From a bacterium (lineage in GTDB: Bacteria > Krumholzibacteriota > Krumholzibacteriia > JACNKJ01): a stretch of DNA of 64,000 nt. The notes beneath the pieces were generated by a model. The model searched no databases. It was not told where the DNA came from and saw nothing but the letters and a program-made list of their open reading frames with translations. The DNA lies in contig JAAEPZ010000538.1 in assembly GCA_024231955.1 (NCBI GenBank), positions 186,001 through 250,000 of the forward strand, in the 5' to 3' direction. The translations under genes were made by a program, and so were the position numbers. Positions within the stretch are counted from its first letter, which is position 1; each line of letters begins with the position of its first letter. Below are positions 44,931 through 53,868 of the stretch, piece by piece.

Positions 44931-46361
44931 TTATTCGCCGATTGCATTTTGAGTTGGATCCGTTGAGGGGATCAGGCCGTCGAACTCGCGCGGGAAACGG
45001 TCGGGTGAGGTGTCGCCGCCAACCCAGTCCGCGAAGAACGCGGATGCGTCCTCGATGCCTGCCTCCTCGAACAGCAGGGCCATTATCTCGGGTGAGAGTC
45101 CGCGGTCCCGGTATTCGGCAAGGATGCGTCGCTGCAGCGCCGCAAAACGCTCCTGGCCGATCTTGCGGGCCTCCAGGAAGATCCCCAGCGCACCTTTGGC
45201 GTGACGGATATAGGTGTTGTAGTCGAACTCGAGAACCTCCTCCTCCTCCTCCGTAATACCCAGGCGTTGATCGACACCTTTATCGACAGCCTTCAGGTAC
45301 AGTTCCATCCACTCGCCGTTGCGCCACAGTTCGTCCAGATCGCATTCCCGCTGCTGAGCCAGGAAGAGCTGATCGGCCCAGATCCCCATGCCGAGCATCA
45401 CCCAATCCAGATCGATCCGCGAAGCGCTGCGCGCGTACATCCCCCAGAAGTAGTGACCCAGTTCGTGTGCGGTGATCTCCATCAGGAAATCCTCATCGAG
45501 ACAGGCGCGGTGGATGTAATACAGGTTCTCCGCCGGGAAGCCGCCCCTGTAGCCCGGTGCGCCGGGGGCGATGCCGATCTGTCCAACGGGGAAGAAGCCG
45601 TAGAGATCGCGATACCAGACCATGGCGCGGGCGGTGAGACGTGCCGCCGCAGCAAACTCCTCATGCTGATCGGGGGGGGCCAGCACCGTGACGCGAAATC
45701 CCTCGAGATCGATAGTGATGAGATCGTGATCATCGGCCAGGTTAAGCGCGAAACCGGAGGCGTGAGTCGCCTCCCAGGTTCGGGTCTCCCGCTCGTCGCG
45801 CCCCTCACATTTCTGCTCCCGTCCCGAGGTGAGAACCTGCATGCCGGCGGGCAGGTCAAGCTGCACCGTGAAATCGCAATGCGGCGGATAGTCGTCCCCG
45901 GAGGTGCGGATCAACGGGTACCAGACCGACCAGCGGCTCGTGGCGAAGAACGAATCGTAACCGAGATCCTCCTTGTAGCCGTCTCTCAGCGGAGCCGTGT
46001 ATTCAATCGCGAGCCTCAGATCCCTTGGTGATGAGGCGACCGGCAGCAGCACACCCAGTTCGTCGTGGGTGAGGTCCGAGGGCAACCAGGTCCGGTTTCC
46101 GGTCGTGATCCGTTTCAGCCGCAGCCGATCGGGATTGATCTCGTCGCTCATTCCCGCCAGATCAATGCGGAGGCCTTCGTCCGTGATCAGTGCGTGAGGT
46201 ATCGTGATATCGGCGGTTGCCCTGATCTCGCGCACGGTCATGTCCACCGTTCCCTCGATCTCATAGCGGGGGATAGTCGCTCGGTTTTCGCTCAAGCGTG
46301 TCTCGGTGGAGGCGCACCCCGCGAGGAGGCACAGCAGTAGAATCGGGAACAGGTTTTTCAT
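44931..46361 (-). CDS. Lipoprotein related to M1 metallopeptidases, third zinc ligand missing
   Basis: 476 residues. A lipoprotein signal ends LLAGC (C16). The N-terminal half is a beta-rich M1-like domain. The GAMEN-like GGFPAEN (273-279) is followed by TAHELGHYFWG, giving H299-E300-x-x-H303. In M1 enzymes a glutamate lies about 19 residues after the second His, in W-L-N-E-G. Here the region reads DWVMLGMGIWAD, with Met322-Leu323 where the glutamate should be. The active site may use another ligand or be dead. Its ATG overlaps the preceding stop by four bases. It is the last gene of the sigma/anti-sigma operon, suggesting an envelope-stress effector (inference). Confidence 0.8.
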   Translation of the reverse strand: MKNLFPILLLCLLAGCASTETRLSENRATIPRYEIEGTVDMTVREIRATADITIPHALITDEGLRIDLAGMSDEINPDRLRLKRITTGNRTWLPSDLTHDELGVLLPVASSPRDLRLAIEYTAPLRDGYKEDLGYDSFFATSRWSVWYPLIRTSGDDYPPHCDFTVQLDLPAGMQVLTSGREQKCEGRDERETRTWEATHASGFALNLADDHDLITIDLEGFRVTVLAPPDQHEEFAAAARLTARAMVWYRDLYGFFPVGQIGIAPGAPGYRGGFPAENLYYIHRACLDEDFLMEITAHELGHYFWGMYARSASRIDLDWVMLGMGIWADQLFLAQQRECDLDELWRNGEWMELYLKAVDKGVDQRLGITEEEEEVLEFDYNTYIRHAKGALGIFLEARKIGQERFAALQRRILAEYRDRGLSPEIMALLFEEAGIEDASAFFADWVGGDTSPDRFPREFDGLIPSTDPTQNAIGE

Positions 46362-47266
46362 CGTTGCACCCCGATCACGCTCAGTGAACCAAGGTCGATC
46401 TGATTGTTGACCCGGCTGGGTTTGGCCGTCAGGTAGACATCCCGGGCGTCACCGGGGCAGATGGGTTTGCTGCCGACAAGTTCCAATGCCAGTCCGGCCG
46501 CCTCGATCCGGAGCGTGTTGCCCGAGATGCGCCCCCGAGTGCGGGGTGAGTTCTCGCCCATGGTGCACGACAACCGCATGATCTCACCCCTGTCGTCGCG
46601 CAGGATCAGATCACTCGTCATCAGGTCGATATCGCGGGCGATCACCCGGTCGTTGACGATGAGGTAGGCGTTGCGGATACGCATGAGCGGCGTGTCGGAG
46701 ACGTCGCCCCAGAGGATCCGCGGCGTGATTCGCAGGTAGATCCTGTGACCGTTGCGGGGATTGTTGAAGATCACCGCGCCCATCTCGCCGTCGATACCGA
46801 GATTGACCGTGTGCGGTTCGTCGTCGGGGGCCGTGGAGCTCCAGGAAGTTTGGATCGTAACCTTGTGTCCCGGGGCCTTCGTCTCCGTCGGGACGGTTAT
46901 CAGCAGGTCGATAGTGTTCACGATATCGCTGTCCTCGTCGCGGTAGGCCAGGGTGATCTCCTCGCCGTCCAGAATCCTGTAATTCCGCTCCCACATGACC
47001 TCGCCCTCCTTGAAATCATCAATCTCGGGGGGGGCATCCAGCATCTGGACATTGACGTGGAGGGGCAACCCGCGGGGGATTCCGTTTTTGACTCCGAGAG
47101 CGGCATGATCGGCAGTCAGCCTGAGATCGCTGTCTCCGGTCTGCACGTTCACCGTAGGTTCATCCGGGTCGGCGGCGGCCAGGTCCGACGTCAGGCAGAG
47201 CAGTAAGCAGATGCCCAGTACAAGCAGTGTTCTCATGGTGTTGTCGAGGAAGGTTGACCGTTTCAT
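46358..47266 (-). CDS. Periplasmic beta-rich protein of unknown family
   Basis: 302 residues from the ATG at 47266, which shares one base with the anti-sigma stop (TAATG) and has GGAGG upstream. A second ATG ten codons on (MRTLLVLGICLLLCL) starts the core of the signal peptide. The mature part is strand-rich, with VNVQMLDAPPEIDDF, ITLAYRDEDSDIVNTIDLLITVP, HRIYLRITPRILWGDVSD and RIRNAYLIVNDRVIARDIDLMTSDLIL. No family is recognised. It sits between the anti-sigma factor and the M1-like lipoprotein with overlaps on both sides, so the four products are made in step. Confidence 0.75.
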   Translation of the reverse strand: MKRSTFLDNTMRTLLVLGICLLLCLTSDLAAADPDEPTVNVQTGDSDLRLTADHAALGVKNGIPRGLPLHVNVQMLDAPPEIDDFKEGEVMWERNYRILDGEEITLAYRDEDSDIVNTIDLLITVPTETKAPGHKVTIQTSWSSTAPDDEPHTVNLGIDGEMGAVIFNNPRNGHRIYLRITPRILWGDVSDTPLMRIRNAYLIVNDRVIARDIDLMTSDLILRDDRGEIMRLSCTMGENSPRTRGRISGNTLRIEAAGLALELVGSKPICPGDARDVYLTAKPSRVNNQIDLGSLSVIGVQR

Positions 47267-47727
47267 TATCTCCTCCAATGGCCTTGCGGCTCCAGATTGG
47301 CGAACTGACCGCTGAAGACGATCAGGTCGCTCCGTTCCCCGAGTGACTGCGTTACGACATCGCTGTCCGCGAACTGAACCTGCTCGCCGACCTCCACGGC
47401 TGGTCTGCCCCAGTAAAGCAGCGCCAGCACCAGCAGCAGCAGTGCCCCGAATGCCGGCACGGGAATGGAGATTCGGCCACGCAGCAGGTGGGCGACGATC
47501 CATTCCAGGGGGGAGCGTGTCGGCTCGGGGCTTGTCGGGAGCGGTCGCAGGGCAGGGGGAGTTTCGTCCCAGCTTTGGAGCACGGTCCCGGTAGCCGTCA
47601 GTTCGGCTTGAAAGAGACGACAGGCGGGACAAGCCGCCAGGTGCTCCGTGAGCTCGCGGGTCTCCGCATCACTCAGTTCGCCGTCGTGCAGGGCTGAAAT
47701 CAATTCCTGGTAACGATCGCAATGCAT
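47266..47727 (-). CDS. Zinc-finger anti-sigma factor
   Basis: 153 residues from the ATG at 47727, which follows GAGGTCGAG. The N-terminal anti-sigma domain has the ZAS motif, with an upstream His in MHCDRYQELISALHDGEL and HLAACPAC (H-x3-C-x2-C). One membrane helix (IPVPAFGALLLLVLALLYW) separates it from a short periplasmic tail. It should bind and inhibit the sigma factor encoded immediately upstream until an envelope signal releases it. Its stop overlaps the start of the next gene. Confidence 0.9.
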   Translation of the reverse strand: MHCDRYQELISALHDGELSDAETRELTEHLAACPACRLFQAELTATGTVLQSWDETPPALRPLPTSPEPTRSPLEWIVAHLLRGRISIPVPAFGALLLLVLALLYWGRPAVEVGEQVQFADSDVVTQSLGERSDLIVFSGQFANLEPQGHWRR

Positions 47728-47728
47728 A

Positions 47729-48268
47729 TCACTCGACCTCGTGTTTGGGTTCAAGGAGGGGACGCAGGCGCTCCGCCAGTATCTTGCGCGCCCGGAAAAT
47801 CCGGGACCTGACCGTACCTACCGGGATGCCGACGATGCCGGCGATCTCTTCGTAGTTGCAGTCCTGGTACTCACGCAGGATCAGCGGCACTTGCAGTTCA
47901 TCGGGCAGACGACCGATCTCGTTGCGGACGATGCCCGCCGTCTGCGCGCCGACCAGTTCGTCATGCTGGTCGCGCTGCGTAATCTCCTCGCCGGTCAGCC
48001 GATCCCGCTTCTCAACCATGAGGCGCCGCTGCCGACCTAGGCGTCGGCGCTCCTCGCGATAGAGATTGTGGGCGATGCCGTAGAGGAAGAACCGCTCATT
48101 GTCGGGGGGGGACTCGACAAGTCTTTTGCGACAGATGATGAAGCAGTCGTGAGTCAACTCTTCGCACCGCTCGCGATCTCTCAGGGCGCGATACAGGAAG
48201 CCGAAGATGCTGCCCGAGTGTTCCCGGTAGAGATCGTTGAGTCGTTCATCTTGTCGTTTACGGTTCAT
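47729..48268 (-). CDS. ECF-type RNA polymerase sigma factor
   Basis: 179 residues from the ATG at 48268; in-frame starts exist up to 48358, but the conserved region begins here. Region 2 is LNDLYREHSGSIFGFLYRALRDRERCEELTHDCFIICRKRL. Region 4 is EIGRLPDELQVPLILREYQDCNYEEIAGIVGIPVGTVRSRIFRARKIL, a complete helix-turn-helix for the -35 element. It is followed directly by its anti-sigma factor and two envelope proteins, a self-contained stress regulon that is probably autoregulated. Confidence 0.93.
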   Translation of the reverse strand: MNRKRQDERLNDLYREHSGSIFGFLYRALRDRERCEELTHDCFIICRKRLVESPPDNERFFLYGIAHNLYREERRRLGRQRRLMVEKRDRLTGEEITQRDQHDELVGAQTAGIVRNEIGRLPDELQVPLILREYQDCNYEEIAGIVGIPVGTVRSRIFRARKILAERLRPLLEPKHEVE

Positions 48269-48426
48269 TTCTGCTCGCTTTGCTGGTCCACTCACCAGAC
48301 AAGTGACTTGAGGGGGGCATTGGTTCACGACTTTCCGGAAATTCAACCATTTTTCCATACCGGAACCGGCAAGGTGCGAGAGAGGTGTGGGGATGATAGC
48401 GTGCGCTCATGACGCTTGCCTATACG

Positions 48427-48453
48427 AAAACACCCCCGGAATGTCCGGAGGTG
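48427..48453 (-). terminator. Minus-strand terminator or attenuator ahead of the sigma operon
   Basis: Read on the minus strand: CACCTCCGGA (48453-48444), loop CAT, TCCGGGGGTG (48440-48431), then TTTT. This is a ten-bp stem with one wobble. There is no gene immediately upstream on this strand, so it either attenuates the sigma operon transcript or ends a small RNA. Confidence 0.55.
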
Positions 48454-48581
48454 CACAGTGTTCAAAGCTGTGTCGGCAATAATGTGATGCCGCAGCATCA
48501 ATATGCGGTGCCCGTTCCGGTAAGCTCAGCTAGGTCAAGCCAATCGGAGAGTCGCAGGATACTCAACCCGGCAAGCACTCA

Positions 48582-48668
48582 GTGAAGCCTGGAGGTCGCA
48601 TTGAACTGATCTGCTTGAAATCAGCATTGGCGGCACCCCTGCTTCACAACTCCAATATTGCGACCTCC
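48582..48668. ncRNA. Candidate structured RNA: crossing inverted repeats
   Basis: GGAGGTCGCA (48591-48600) pairs perfectly with TGCGACCTCC (48659-48668). GTGAAGC (48582-48588) pairs with GCTTCAC (48641-48647), so the two helices cross as a pseudoknot would. A small hairpin CTGAT/ATCAG (48606-48610, 48620-48624) sits inside. On the minus strand it would be followed by the hairpin plus T-run at 48427-48453, giving a possible small RNA of about 250 bases. No homology evidence is available. Confidence 0.3.
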
Positions 48669-48894
48669 CTCATCGGGAGATCATTGAGGAAGAGACGGAT
48701 TCCCGGTCCGAATTCCCAAAGTAATTGCCGATTATGCCCAGTTATAATCCGGATCGATGTGCCAGAGCGGAAAAACATAGTTTGATCTATCGCCGACCGG
48801 AAAGGTTCTGGACGCTCCTCGACACCTGTGGTTTGTTGGCTTGGAGCGGGAGGAGCGGCTCGCAGGCGAGTTGAACTCAAATTCGGAGGCAGGA

Positions 48895-50559
48895 ATGAAC
48901 ACCACTTTCGCATTCGTCACCTACGAATCCAGTTATGCGCCGTGTGGCGGCATCCAGGCGGTGATGCAGCACCTTCCTGATGCGATGCGCAAGGAGTCGC
49001 AACAGCCCACGGTGATGATCACGCCGTTTCATCACCGGATTGCCGGGACCACATCGCTGAAATTGAGGAGTATCGGCACGGTGCTCATCCCTGTCGGTCG
49101 CAGAGATGTACCCGTCGCGGTGCTTAAACTCAACGGCGCCACGCCGATCTACTTCTTGCGTCCGGATGACCTTGCCTACTTTGCCGGCGAGAAGCACCCG
49201 TACGATGTGCCCACCGGCAATGGGGGTGAGGAGAATATCCTCCTGCGCGACTCGTTGTTCTTTGGTGCGGCCGCGGTTGAAGCGCTGGCGCTCATCGCCC
49301 CGCGCAAACGCTTTACCCTGATGATGCAGGATTGGGAAGCCGCCACCTGCGCTCTCGCTCTGGCGGGCAGGCGTCATCATCACAAGCTGTTCGTCACTCT
49401 GCATAACAGTTACGACAGCCCCGCTCCCGGCAATATGCTGCGCGATCTGGGGATCCCCCCGTCGGCCTGCCGCGGGTGGACGGTGCTGCAGCGCGCTTTG
49501 CCGCTTGTCGGTAAGGCGATTTTCACCGTATCCGATCAGTTCGCGGTGGATTTCCGCGAGGATCCTCTCCAGAACACGGTCATGGCGCCACATCTCCAGA
49601 GGTACCTGCAATCCCGTTTGCGCGGTGTCTGTAATGGACCATTCATGAAACTCAAGGTGGAGAGGGAACTGCTGAGCGCCGCGCGCAAGGGTGTTTTCAA
49701 ACCTCTGCAAAGCTGGAAACTCAGGCAGAGGACCAAAGCATTGAGGGCGCTGGCCAAAGTCAAATCCTCGGATGCGACTCCGGTTTGGGGCGATCCGCAG
49801 GCGTTTGGCGGACACGTGGCCCCCTGGTTCGTCTTTGCCGGACGCGACGACAGTCGGCAGAAGGGTTACGATGTGGCGGTGGCGGCGATCAGGACGTTCC
49901 TGCGCAAGCGGAGGGATGCGCAGTTCCTCTTTTTCCCCATCCCCGGCGACGAAGGTGTGCGGGGTCTGGGGTTTTTGAGGAAACTGGCCACCGGTTATCC
50001 GGAGAATGTCATCGCCTTCCCCTTCAGATGGGGGGAGGGTTTCGGCGCATCGCTTGCGGGTGCCGCATACGGTGTCATGCCCTCACTCTACGAGCCGTTC
50101 GGCATGGCCAGCGAATTCTACTTGAACGGCACCGTGGGGCTCGCTCGCGCCACCGGGGGGCTGTGTCAGCAGATCCGTCCCCTCACCGGCATCTCCTCCT
50201 TTTCGGGTGCCGCCGCCGAACAGGCTGCACCCTACTTTGCCGAGCGAGCTCCGGCGACCGGACTCCTTTTCCGCGAGGCGGCGGATCTGCCGAGCGTGGT
50301 GGAGGACTGGAGGGCCATCAACGCCGCCGGGTACAACACGCAACCCGGACGCAACCGGGTGAAGGAGCGGGGGGAGCTGCCGCTGTTTGCGGCCATGGCC
50401 GGGGAGCTTCAGGGGGCAATGGTTGATGCCCTCGATGTGCTCAACGAGGATCCCGCACTCTATCACCGTATGCTGGCTGGCGGTTGCAGCCTTGTGCAGC
50501 GGAACTTCTCCTGGCGCAAAGCCGCACGGGAGTATCTGGCGGGCATATTGGAGAGGTAG
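48895..50559 (+). CDS. Glycogen/starch-synthase-like glycosyltransferase (GT5 type, GT-B fold)
   Basis: 554 residues from the ATG at 48895 after GGAGGCAGGA. GT-B fold with two Rossmann halves. The N-terminal half has FVTYESSYAPCGGIQAVMQHL (a variant of the K-x-G-G-L nucleotide-binding loop, with Cys for Lys), MMQDWEAAT and FVTLHNSYDSPAPGN. The C-terminal half has FVFAGRDDSRQKGYDVAVAAI and the acidic motif MPSLYEPFGMASEFYLNG with RATGGL. These are the marks of the GT5 catalytic domain, which adds glucose from ADP- or UDP-glucose to alpha-glucans. The N-terminal motif change and an insertion near 260-300 mean the exact substrate is uncertain. A single cytosolic gene. Confidence 0.8.
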   Translation: MNTTFAFVTYESSYAPCGGIQAVMQHLPDAMRKESQQPTVMITPFHHRIAGTTSLKLRSIGTVLIPVGRRDVPVAVLKLNGATPIYFLRPDDLAYFAGEKHPYDVPTGNGGEENILLRDSLFFGAAAVEALALIAPRKRFTLMMQDWEAATCALALAGRRHHHKLFVTLHNSYDSPAPGNMLRDLGIPPSACRGWTVLQRALPLVGKAIFTVSDQFAVDFREDPLQNTVMAPHLQRYLQSRLRGVCNGPFMKLKVERELLSAARKGVFKPLQSWKLRQRTKALRALAKVKSSDATPVWGDPQAFGGHVAPWFVFAGRDDSRQKGYDVAVAAIRTFLRKRRDAQFLFFPIPGDEGVRGLGFLRKLATGYPENVIAFPFRWGEGFGASLAGAAYGVMPSLYEPFGMASEFYLNGTVGLARATGGLCQQIRPLTGISSFSGAAAEQAAPYFAERAPATGLLFREAADLPSVVEDWRAINAAGYNTQPGRNRVKERGELPLFAAMAGELQGAMVDALDVLNEDPALYHRMLAGGCSLVQRNFSWRKAAREYLAGILER

Positions 50560-50744
50560 GGAGCAGCCCCTCAACCCTATTGGATTGCACAGTATCTGTC
50601 TTAATGACCCTGTAGTCTTCCGGGTATATCGCCGCGGAGAGGGGCATCCCCCCATATCGGGAATTATCAGGAATTTGCGGCAACCGGGCGGATCTTCATC
50701 ATCCGGTCAATGGCCGAACATTATAGTTTTCCGAATTCCGAATA

Positions 50745-50769
50745 TGGTATAATGACAAAAGATTGTCAT
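50745..50769 (+). promoter_or_regulatory. Extended -10 promoter with overlapping palindrome
   Basis: TGGTATAAT (50745-50753) is a perfect extended -10; no good -35 is visible. Overlapping its end is ATGACAA (50752-50758), AAGA, TTGTCAT (50763-50769), a perfect 7-bp inverted repeat across the likely start point. That is a good place for a repressor operator or a 5-prime hairpin. The secreted-protein gene starts 24 bases on. Confidence 0.5.
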
Positions 50770-50792
50770 CCTGATCTCCAGACAGGGATACT

Positions 50793-52529
50793 ATGCGATT
50801 TGCCGCAACCAAATTCATGTTCCTCTTTCTGCTGATGTGCGCACTGGCCTGGCCTGCAGGGGACTGCCTTGCCGTCATCGACTCCTGGAGCGTAACCACC
50901 TGGCCAGCGGCAACCTTTGCCTCCAAAGATGGGATCAACGGCCATCTCTCCCCCGGCGAACTGGTGCTCGACAACAATCCCCTGGACTACCTTCTCCTTT
51001 TTGACGCTACGGACTATACGGGGATCTGGGATCTTGAGGTTTGCCACGGGTTGCTCTATATGGGGGCCGGTTCCGGACCCATGTCGGACACAGGCGGGGA
51101 TATCCTCACCTACGACTATGGGAGCCACTCCCTAGAGATCGATTTCGAAGTGAGTGAAGAGGGGATTGTCGTATTAAAGGCTCAGGGCGATACGATCTGC
51201 AGCCCCGGAATCGATAATCTGGATTCACATGAATGGGGTAATCTGTATATCAACACTGGTGACGGCTGGATGAGGATGGAGACCATTCCTCACGCCGTAC
51301 ACGTGCTTGATGTGACCTATCACAACGGGAAGATCTGGGTAACGACGGGATTGGGTAGCGGGAATGGCCTGCGCAGTTGTCTGTTCTCCTCGGACGACCT
51401 GGGTGTCTCCTGGACAGAGGAATTCCTTACCGATCCTATTGACGAGCCCGGGGAATTCCGTCGTCTCTACGGCGCCACCTCCTTCAACGGTTCCCTATTC
51501 GCGCAATCCGACAACCGTGCCCCCGAGGGGAAGGTGCTCTTCGAGTTCCCCCCCTCCGGAGAGATGGTGACCCACGAGATCGGTGCGGGGGGGTACTGCC
51601 TGGCCGGCTTCGAGGAGTACCATGGCGACCTGCTCTATTTTACCAGCGGTTCTCTGAGTATCTGGGATGGCCAGGGGTGGACTGTGTGTTATCCGCCGGT
51701 TCATCCGATCAGTTTCGTCAGCCATGCGATTATCGAGTACGACGACATGATCTACCTGGGCGGCTACGAAAACATGGTCCGCAGTTCCGATTTCGACGAC
51801 TGGGAATCTGTGACCGTCGAGGAGACGTTCGAACGCGATTTCAAGACCATTGAGAATTACCATGGCCGTCTGTATGTGGGTTCCGTCCCCTACGGCGAGG
51901 TGTTTGTCAGCGCCGCCCTCAGCCGGGGTGAGATGACGGCCCGCCCCTACAGGTTCCAGGGTACGGTCCTCACGGGAACCATCGCCTGGAGCGCCATCAT
52001 GCAGGATCCCGCCTGTACGCTCCGCTTTCAGCTCAGATCGGGCGTGGATGAGACTGCGCTTGCCTCCGCCGAGTTCGTCGGTCCCGATGGCACGCCCGCC
52101 AGTTGGTACGAGACCTCCGCAACGGCCATCCCGTCCGTTCATATCGGTGACAGCTTCTTTCAGTATCGCGTCGAAATGACCACCGCCGATCCGCTGTTCG
52201 CACCGGTACTGGAGGAGTTCCGCCTGGATGTGGATCTCGATACCACGGCCATCCCCCATGATCTCGAGCCGGCAGGTCTCGAGGTCTGGCCCAACCCCTT
52301 CAGCGCTGCACTCAATATCCGTTTTGCCGATGCCGCTCAGCTTCCCCGGGAACTCGATATCTACGATATCCGGGGACGTTGCGTCAGGACCATGAATTCC
52401 ACCGGTGGCGCGCTCCTTTGGGATGGTCGCGACCGGACCGGCGCCGCCCTGCCTGCCGGGGTCTATCTGATCCGCATTGTCGCCGACAACAATTCCGTGC
52501 AGACCTGTCGCGTCATGTTGCTGCGCTAA
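50793..52529 (+). CDS. Secreted beta-propeller-like protein with FlgD-like C-terminus
   Basis: 578 residues. A signal peptide (FMFLFLLMCALAWPAGDCLA) leads to about 350 residues of repeated strands, such as GIWDLEVCHGLLYMGAG, VTYHNGKIWVTTGLGSGNGLRSCLFSSDDLGVSWTEEF and DDMIYLGGYENMVRSSDFDDWESV. The S-x-D-x-G-x-S/W pattern recalls BNR/sialidase-type propellers. A beta sandwich follows, then a shortened FlgD-like domain (VWPNPFSAALNIRF, IYDIRGRCVRTM, LWDGRDRTGAALPAGVYLIRIV, MLLR). It is exported. There is no visible catalytic motif, so it is more likely binding or structural. A good promoter lies just upstream. Confidence 0.82.
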   Translation: MRFAATKFMFLFLLMCALAWPAGDCLAVIDSWSVTTWPAATFASKDGINGHLSPGELVLDNNPLDYLLLFDATDYTGIWDLEVCHGLLYMGAGSGPMSDTGGDILTYDYGSHSLEIDFEVSEEGIVVLKAQGDTICSPGIDNLDSHEWGNLYINTGDGWMRMETIPHAVHVLDVTYHNGKIWVTTGLGSGNGLRSCLFSSDDLGVSWTEEFLTDPIDEPGEFRRLYGATSFNGSLFAQSDNRAPEGKVLFEFPPSGEMVTHEIGAGGYCLAGFEEYHGDLLYFTSGSLSIWDGQGWTVCYPPVHPISFVSHAIIEYDDMIYLGGYENMVRSSDFDDWESVTVEETFERDFKTIENYHGRLYVGSVPYGEVFVSAALSRGEMTARPYRFQGTVLTGTIAWSAIMQDPACTLRFQLRSGVDETALASAEFVGPDGTPASWYETSATAIPSVHIGDSFFQYRVEMTTADPLFAPVLEEFRLDVDLDTTAIPHDLEPAGLEVWPNPFSAALNIRFADAAQLPRELDIYDIRGRCVRTMNSTGGALLWDGRDRTGAALPAGVYLIRIVADNNSVQTCRVMLLR

Positions 52530-52717
52530 CCTCCTCTTGCCGATGGCCCGACGGTGAGCTCTCCTCTGCCGGAGATCGTATCGACTCCATTTTACCCCAT
52601 CATTTGCCCTGATCCGACGTTCTTTGCCCCTACGGGAACCGCAGGCCCGCGTGAGTCGTTGACCTCATCCCCTCACCCGATTATCCTGTCTAAAAGACTC
52701 TCTCTGGAGGCTGGACC

Positions 52718-53722
52718 TTGAGCAATATGCACCATGATGACAATCTGGACGTTGAACGACTGGAACGACTGCACCAGGCCCACCGGGCTTTGAGGGAGCA
52801 GGTTTCCCACGTTATCGTCGGGCAGGACGCCGTCGTTCGCGAGTTACTGATCTCCATGTTCGCCGGTGGGCACAGCCTGCTGGTGGGGGTGCCGGGTCTG
52901 GCCAAGACGCTGCTGGTCTCCACGTTGGCCAGGGTGCTCGACCTGCAGTTCAACCGCATCCAGTTCACGCCCGACCTCATGCCCACGGATATCACCGGCA
53001 CGGAGATACTCGAGGAGGATCGCGCCACAGGCAAGCGGGTCTTCCGCTTCATGAAGGGGCCGATTTTTTCGAACATAGTTCTGGCCGATGAGATCAACCG
53101 AACGCCGCCCAAGACCCAGGCGGCCCTTCTGCAGGCCATGCAGGAGTACCAGGTGACTGCCGGCGGCGAAACTTTCCAGCTTGAGCGACCTTTTTACGTC
53201 CTGGCGACGCAGAATCCCATCGAGCAGGAGGGGACCTACCCGCTTCCCGAAGCGCAGCTCGATCGGTTCATGTTCAATATCAAGGTCGATTATCCCAGCG
53301 AGACCGAAGAGTTGAAGATCGTCGAGACGACCACGACGGGCCAGGATCCCACCCTGGAAACGGTTCTTTCGGCTACCGATATCGTCGAACTCCAGAAACT
53401 GGTTCGCCGTGTTCCGGTGGCTGAGAGGGTTGTGGCGTTTGCCGTAAGGCTGGCGCGGGCCAGCCGCCCGGACGAGCAGGCCCCCGATTTCATACGTGAC
53501 TTCGTGGCCTGGGGGGCCGGACCGCGCGCCGGGCAGGCCCTGATCCTGGGCGCCAAGGCCCAAGCTGCCCTTGAGGGGCGTATTGCTCCGGGGATCGATG
53601 ATGTCAAGTCCGTGGCGCTGTCCGTGCTGCGGCACCGTCTGGTAACGAATTTCAACGCAGAAGCCGATGGAGTTACCTCCGATGAGATCATCGGCCGCCT
53701 GTTGGAGAGCTTGCCGGAGTAA
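52718..53722 (+). CDS. MoxR family AAA+ ATPase
   Basis: 334 residues from a TTG with GGAGG seven bases ahead; an ATG three codons later is the alternative. Walker A is [15 protein letters not shown], Walker B is [26 protein letters not shown], sensor 1 is [24 protein letters not shown], and the C-terminal lid includes [18 protein letters not shown]. This is the MoxR-proper subfamily, chaperone-like ATPases that work with DUF58/VWA proteins in metal insertion or envelope maturation. The usual DUF58 partner is not adjacent but 1.5 kb downstream at 55255, with two genes in between. Confidence 0.95.
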   Translation: MSNMHHDDNLDVERLERLHQAHRALREQVSHVIVGQDAVVRELLISMFAGGHSLLVGVPGLAKTLLVSTLARVLDLQFNRIQFTPDLMPTDITGTEILEEDRATGKRVFRFMKGPIFSNIVLADEINRTPPKTQAALLQAMQEYQVTAGGETFQLERPFYVLATQNPIEQEGTYPLPEAQLDRFMFNIKVDYPSETEELKIVETTTTGQDPTLETVLSATDIVELQKLVRRVPVAERVVAFAVRLARASRPDEQAPDFIRDFVAWGAGPRAGQALILGAKAQAALEGRIAPGIDDVKSVALSVLRHRLVTNFNAEADGVTSDEIIGRLLESLPE

Positions 53723-53769
53723 CTGCAGGTACGAATATTGCATTTTTGTATCCCCAGTTGGCGGGCAAC

Positions 53770-53778
53770 TGCTATACT
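53770..53778 (+). promoter_or_regulatory. Possible extended -10 promoter of the hemerythrin-like gene
   Basis: TGCTATACT is an extended -10 (TG-N-TATACT) about 90 bases ahead of the start codon; no -35 hexamer is evident. It suggests the hemerythrin-like gene is not simply read through from moxR. Confidence 0.35.
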
Positions 53779-53868
53779 GAACCATAATGATTACGATTAA
53801 CCGGAATTTGCTTTGTTTCGGCATCCTGTTGAGCTGCTCCGGTATTTGCAGAAAAGGAAGAGGAAGTA

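Larger units (their letters stand above)
48269..48894. other. Long structured intergenic region upstream of the ECF operon
   Basis: About 625 bases with no supported protein gene, between divergent transcription units. It contains a minus-strand terminator-like hairpin (48431-48453) and, farther up, several mutually crossing inverted repeats (48582-48668). Both are described separately. The remaining sequence shows no clear promoter hexamers for the glycosyltransferase. Confidence 0.5.

Noticed and set aside
47267..47632. In-frame upstream extension of the periplasmic protein gene at 46358
   Set aside because: It would overlap the anti-sigma gene almost fully, and the true signal peptide and ribosome-binding site are at 47266.
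48644..48913. 89-codon minus-strand frame upstream of the glycosyltransferase
   Set aside because: It overlaps the glycosyltransferase start, lacks a ribosome-binding site and has no recognisable sequence features.
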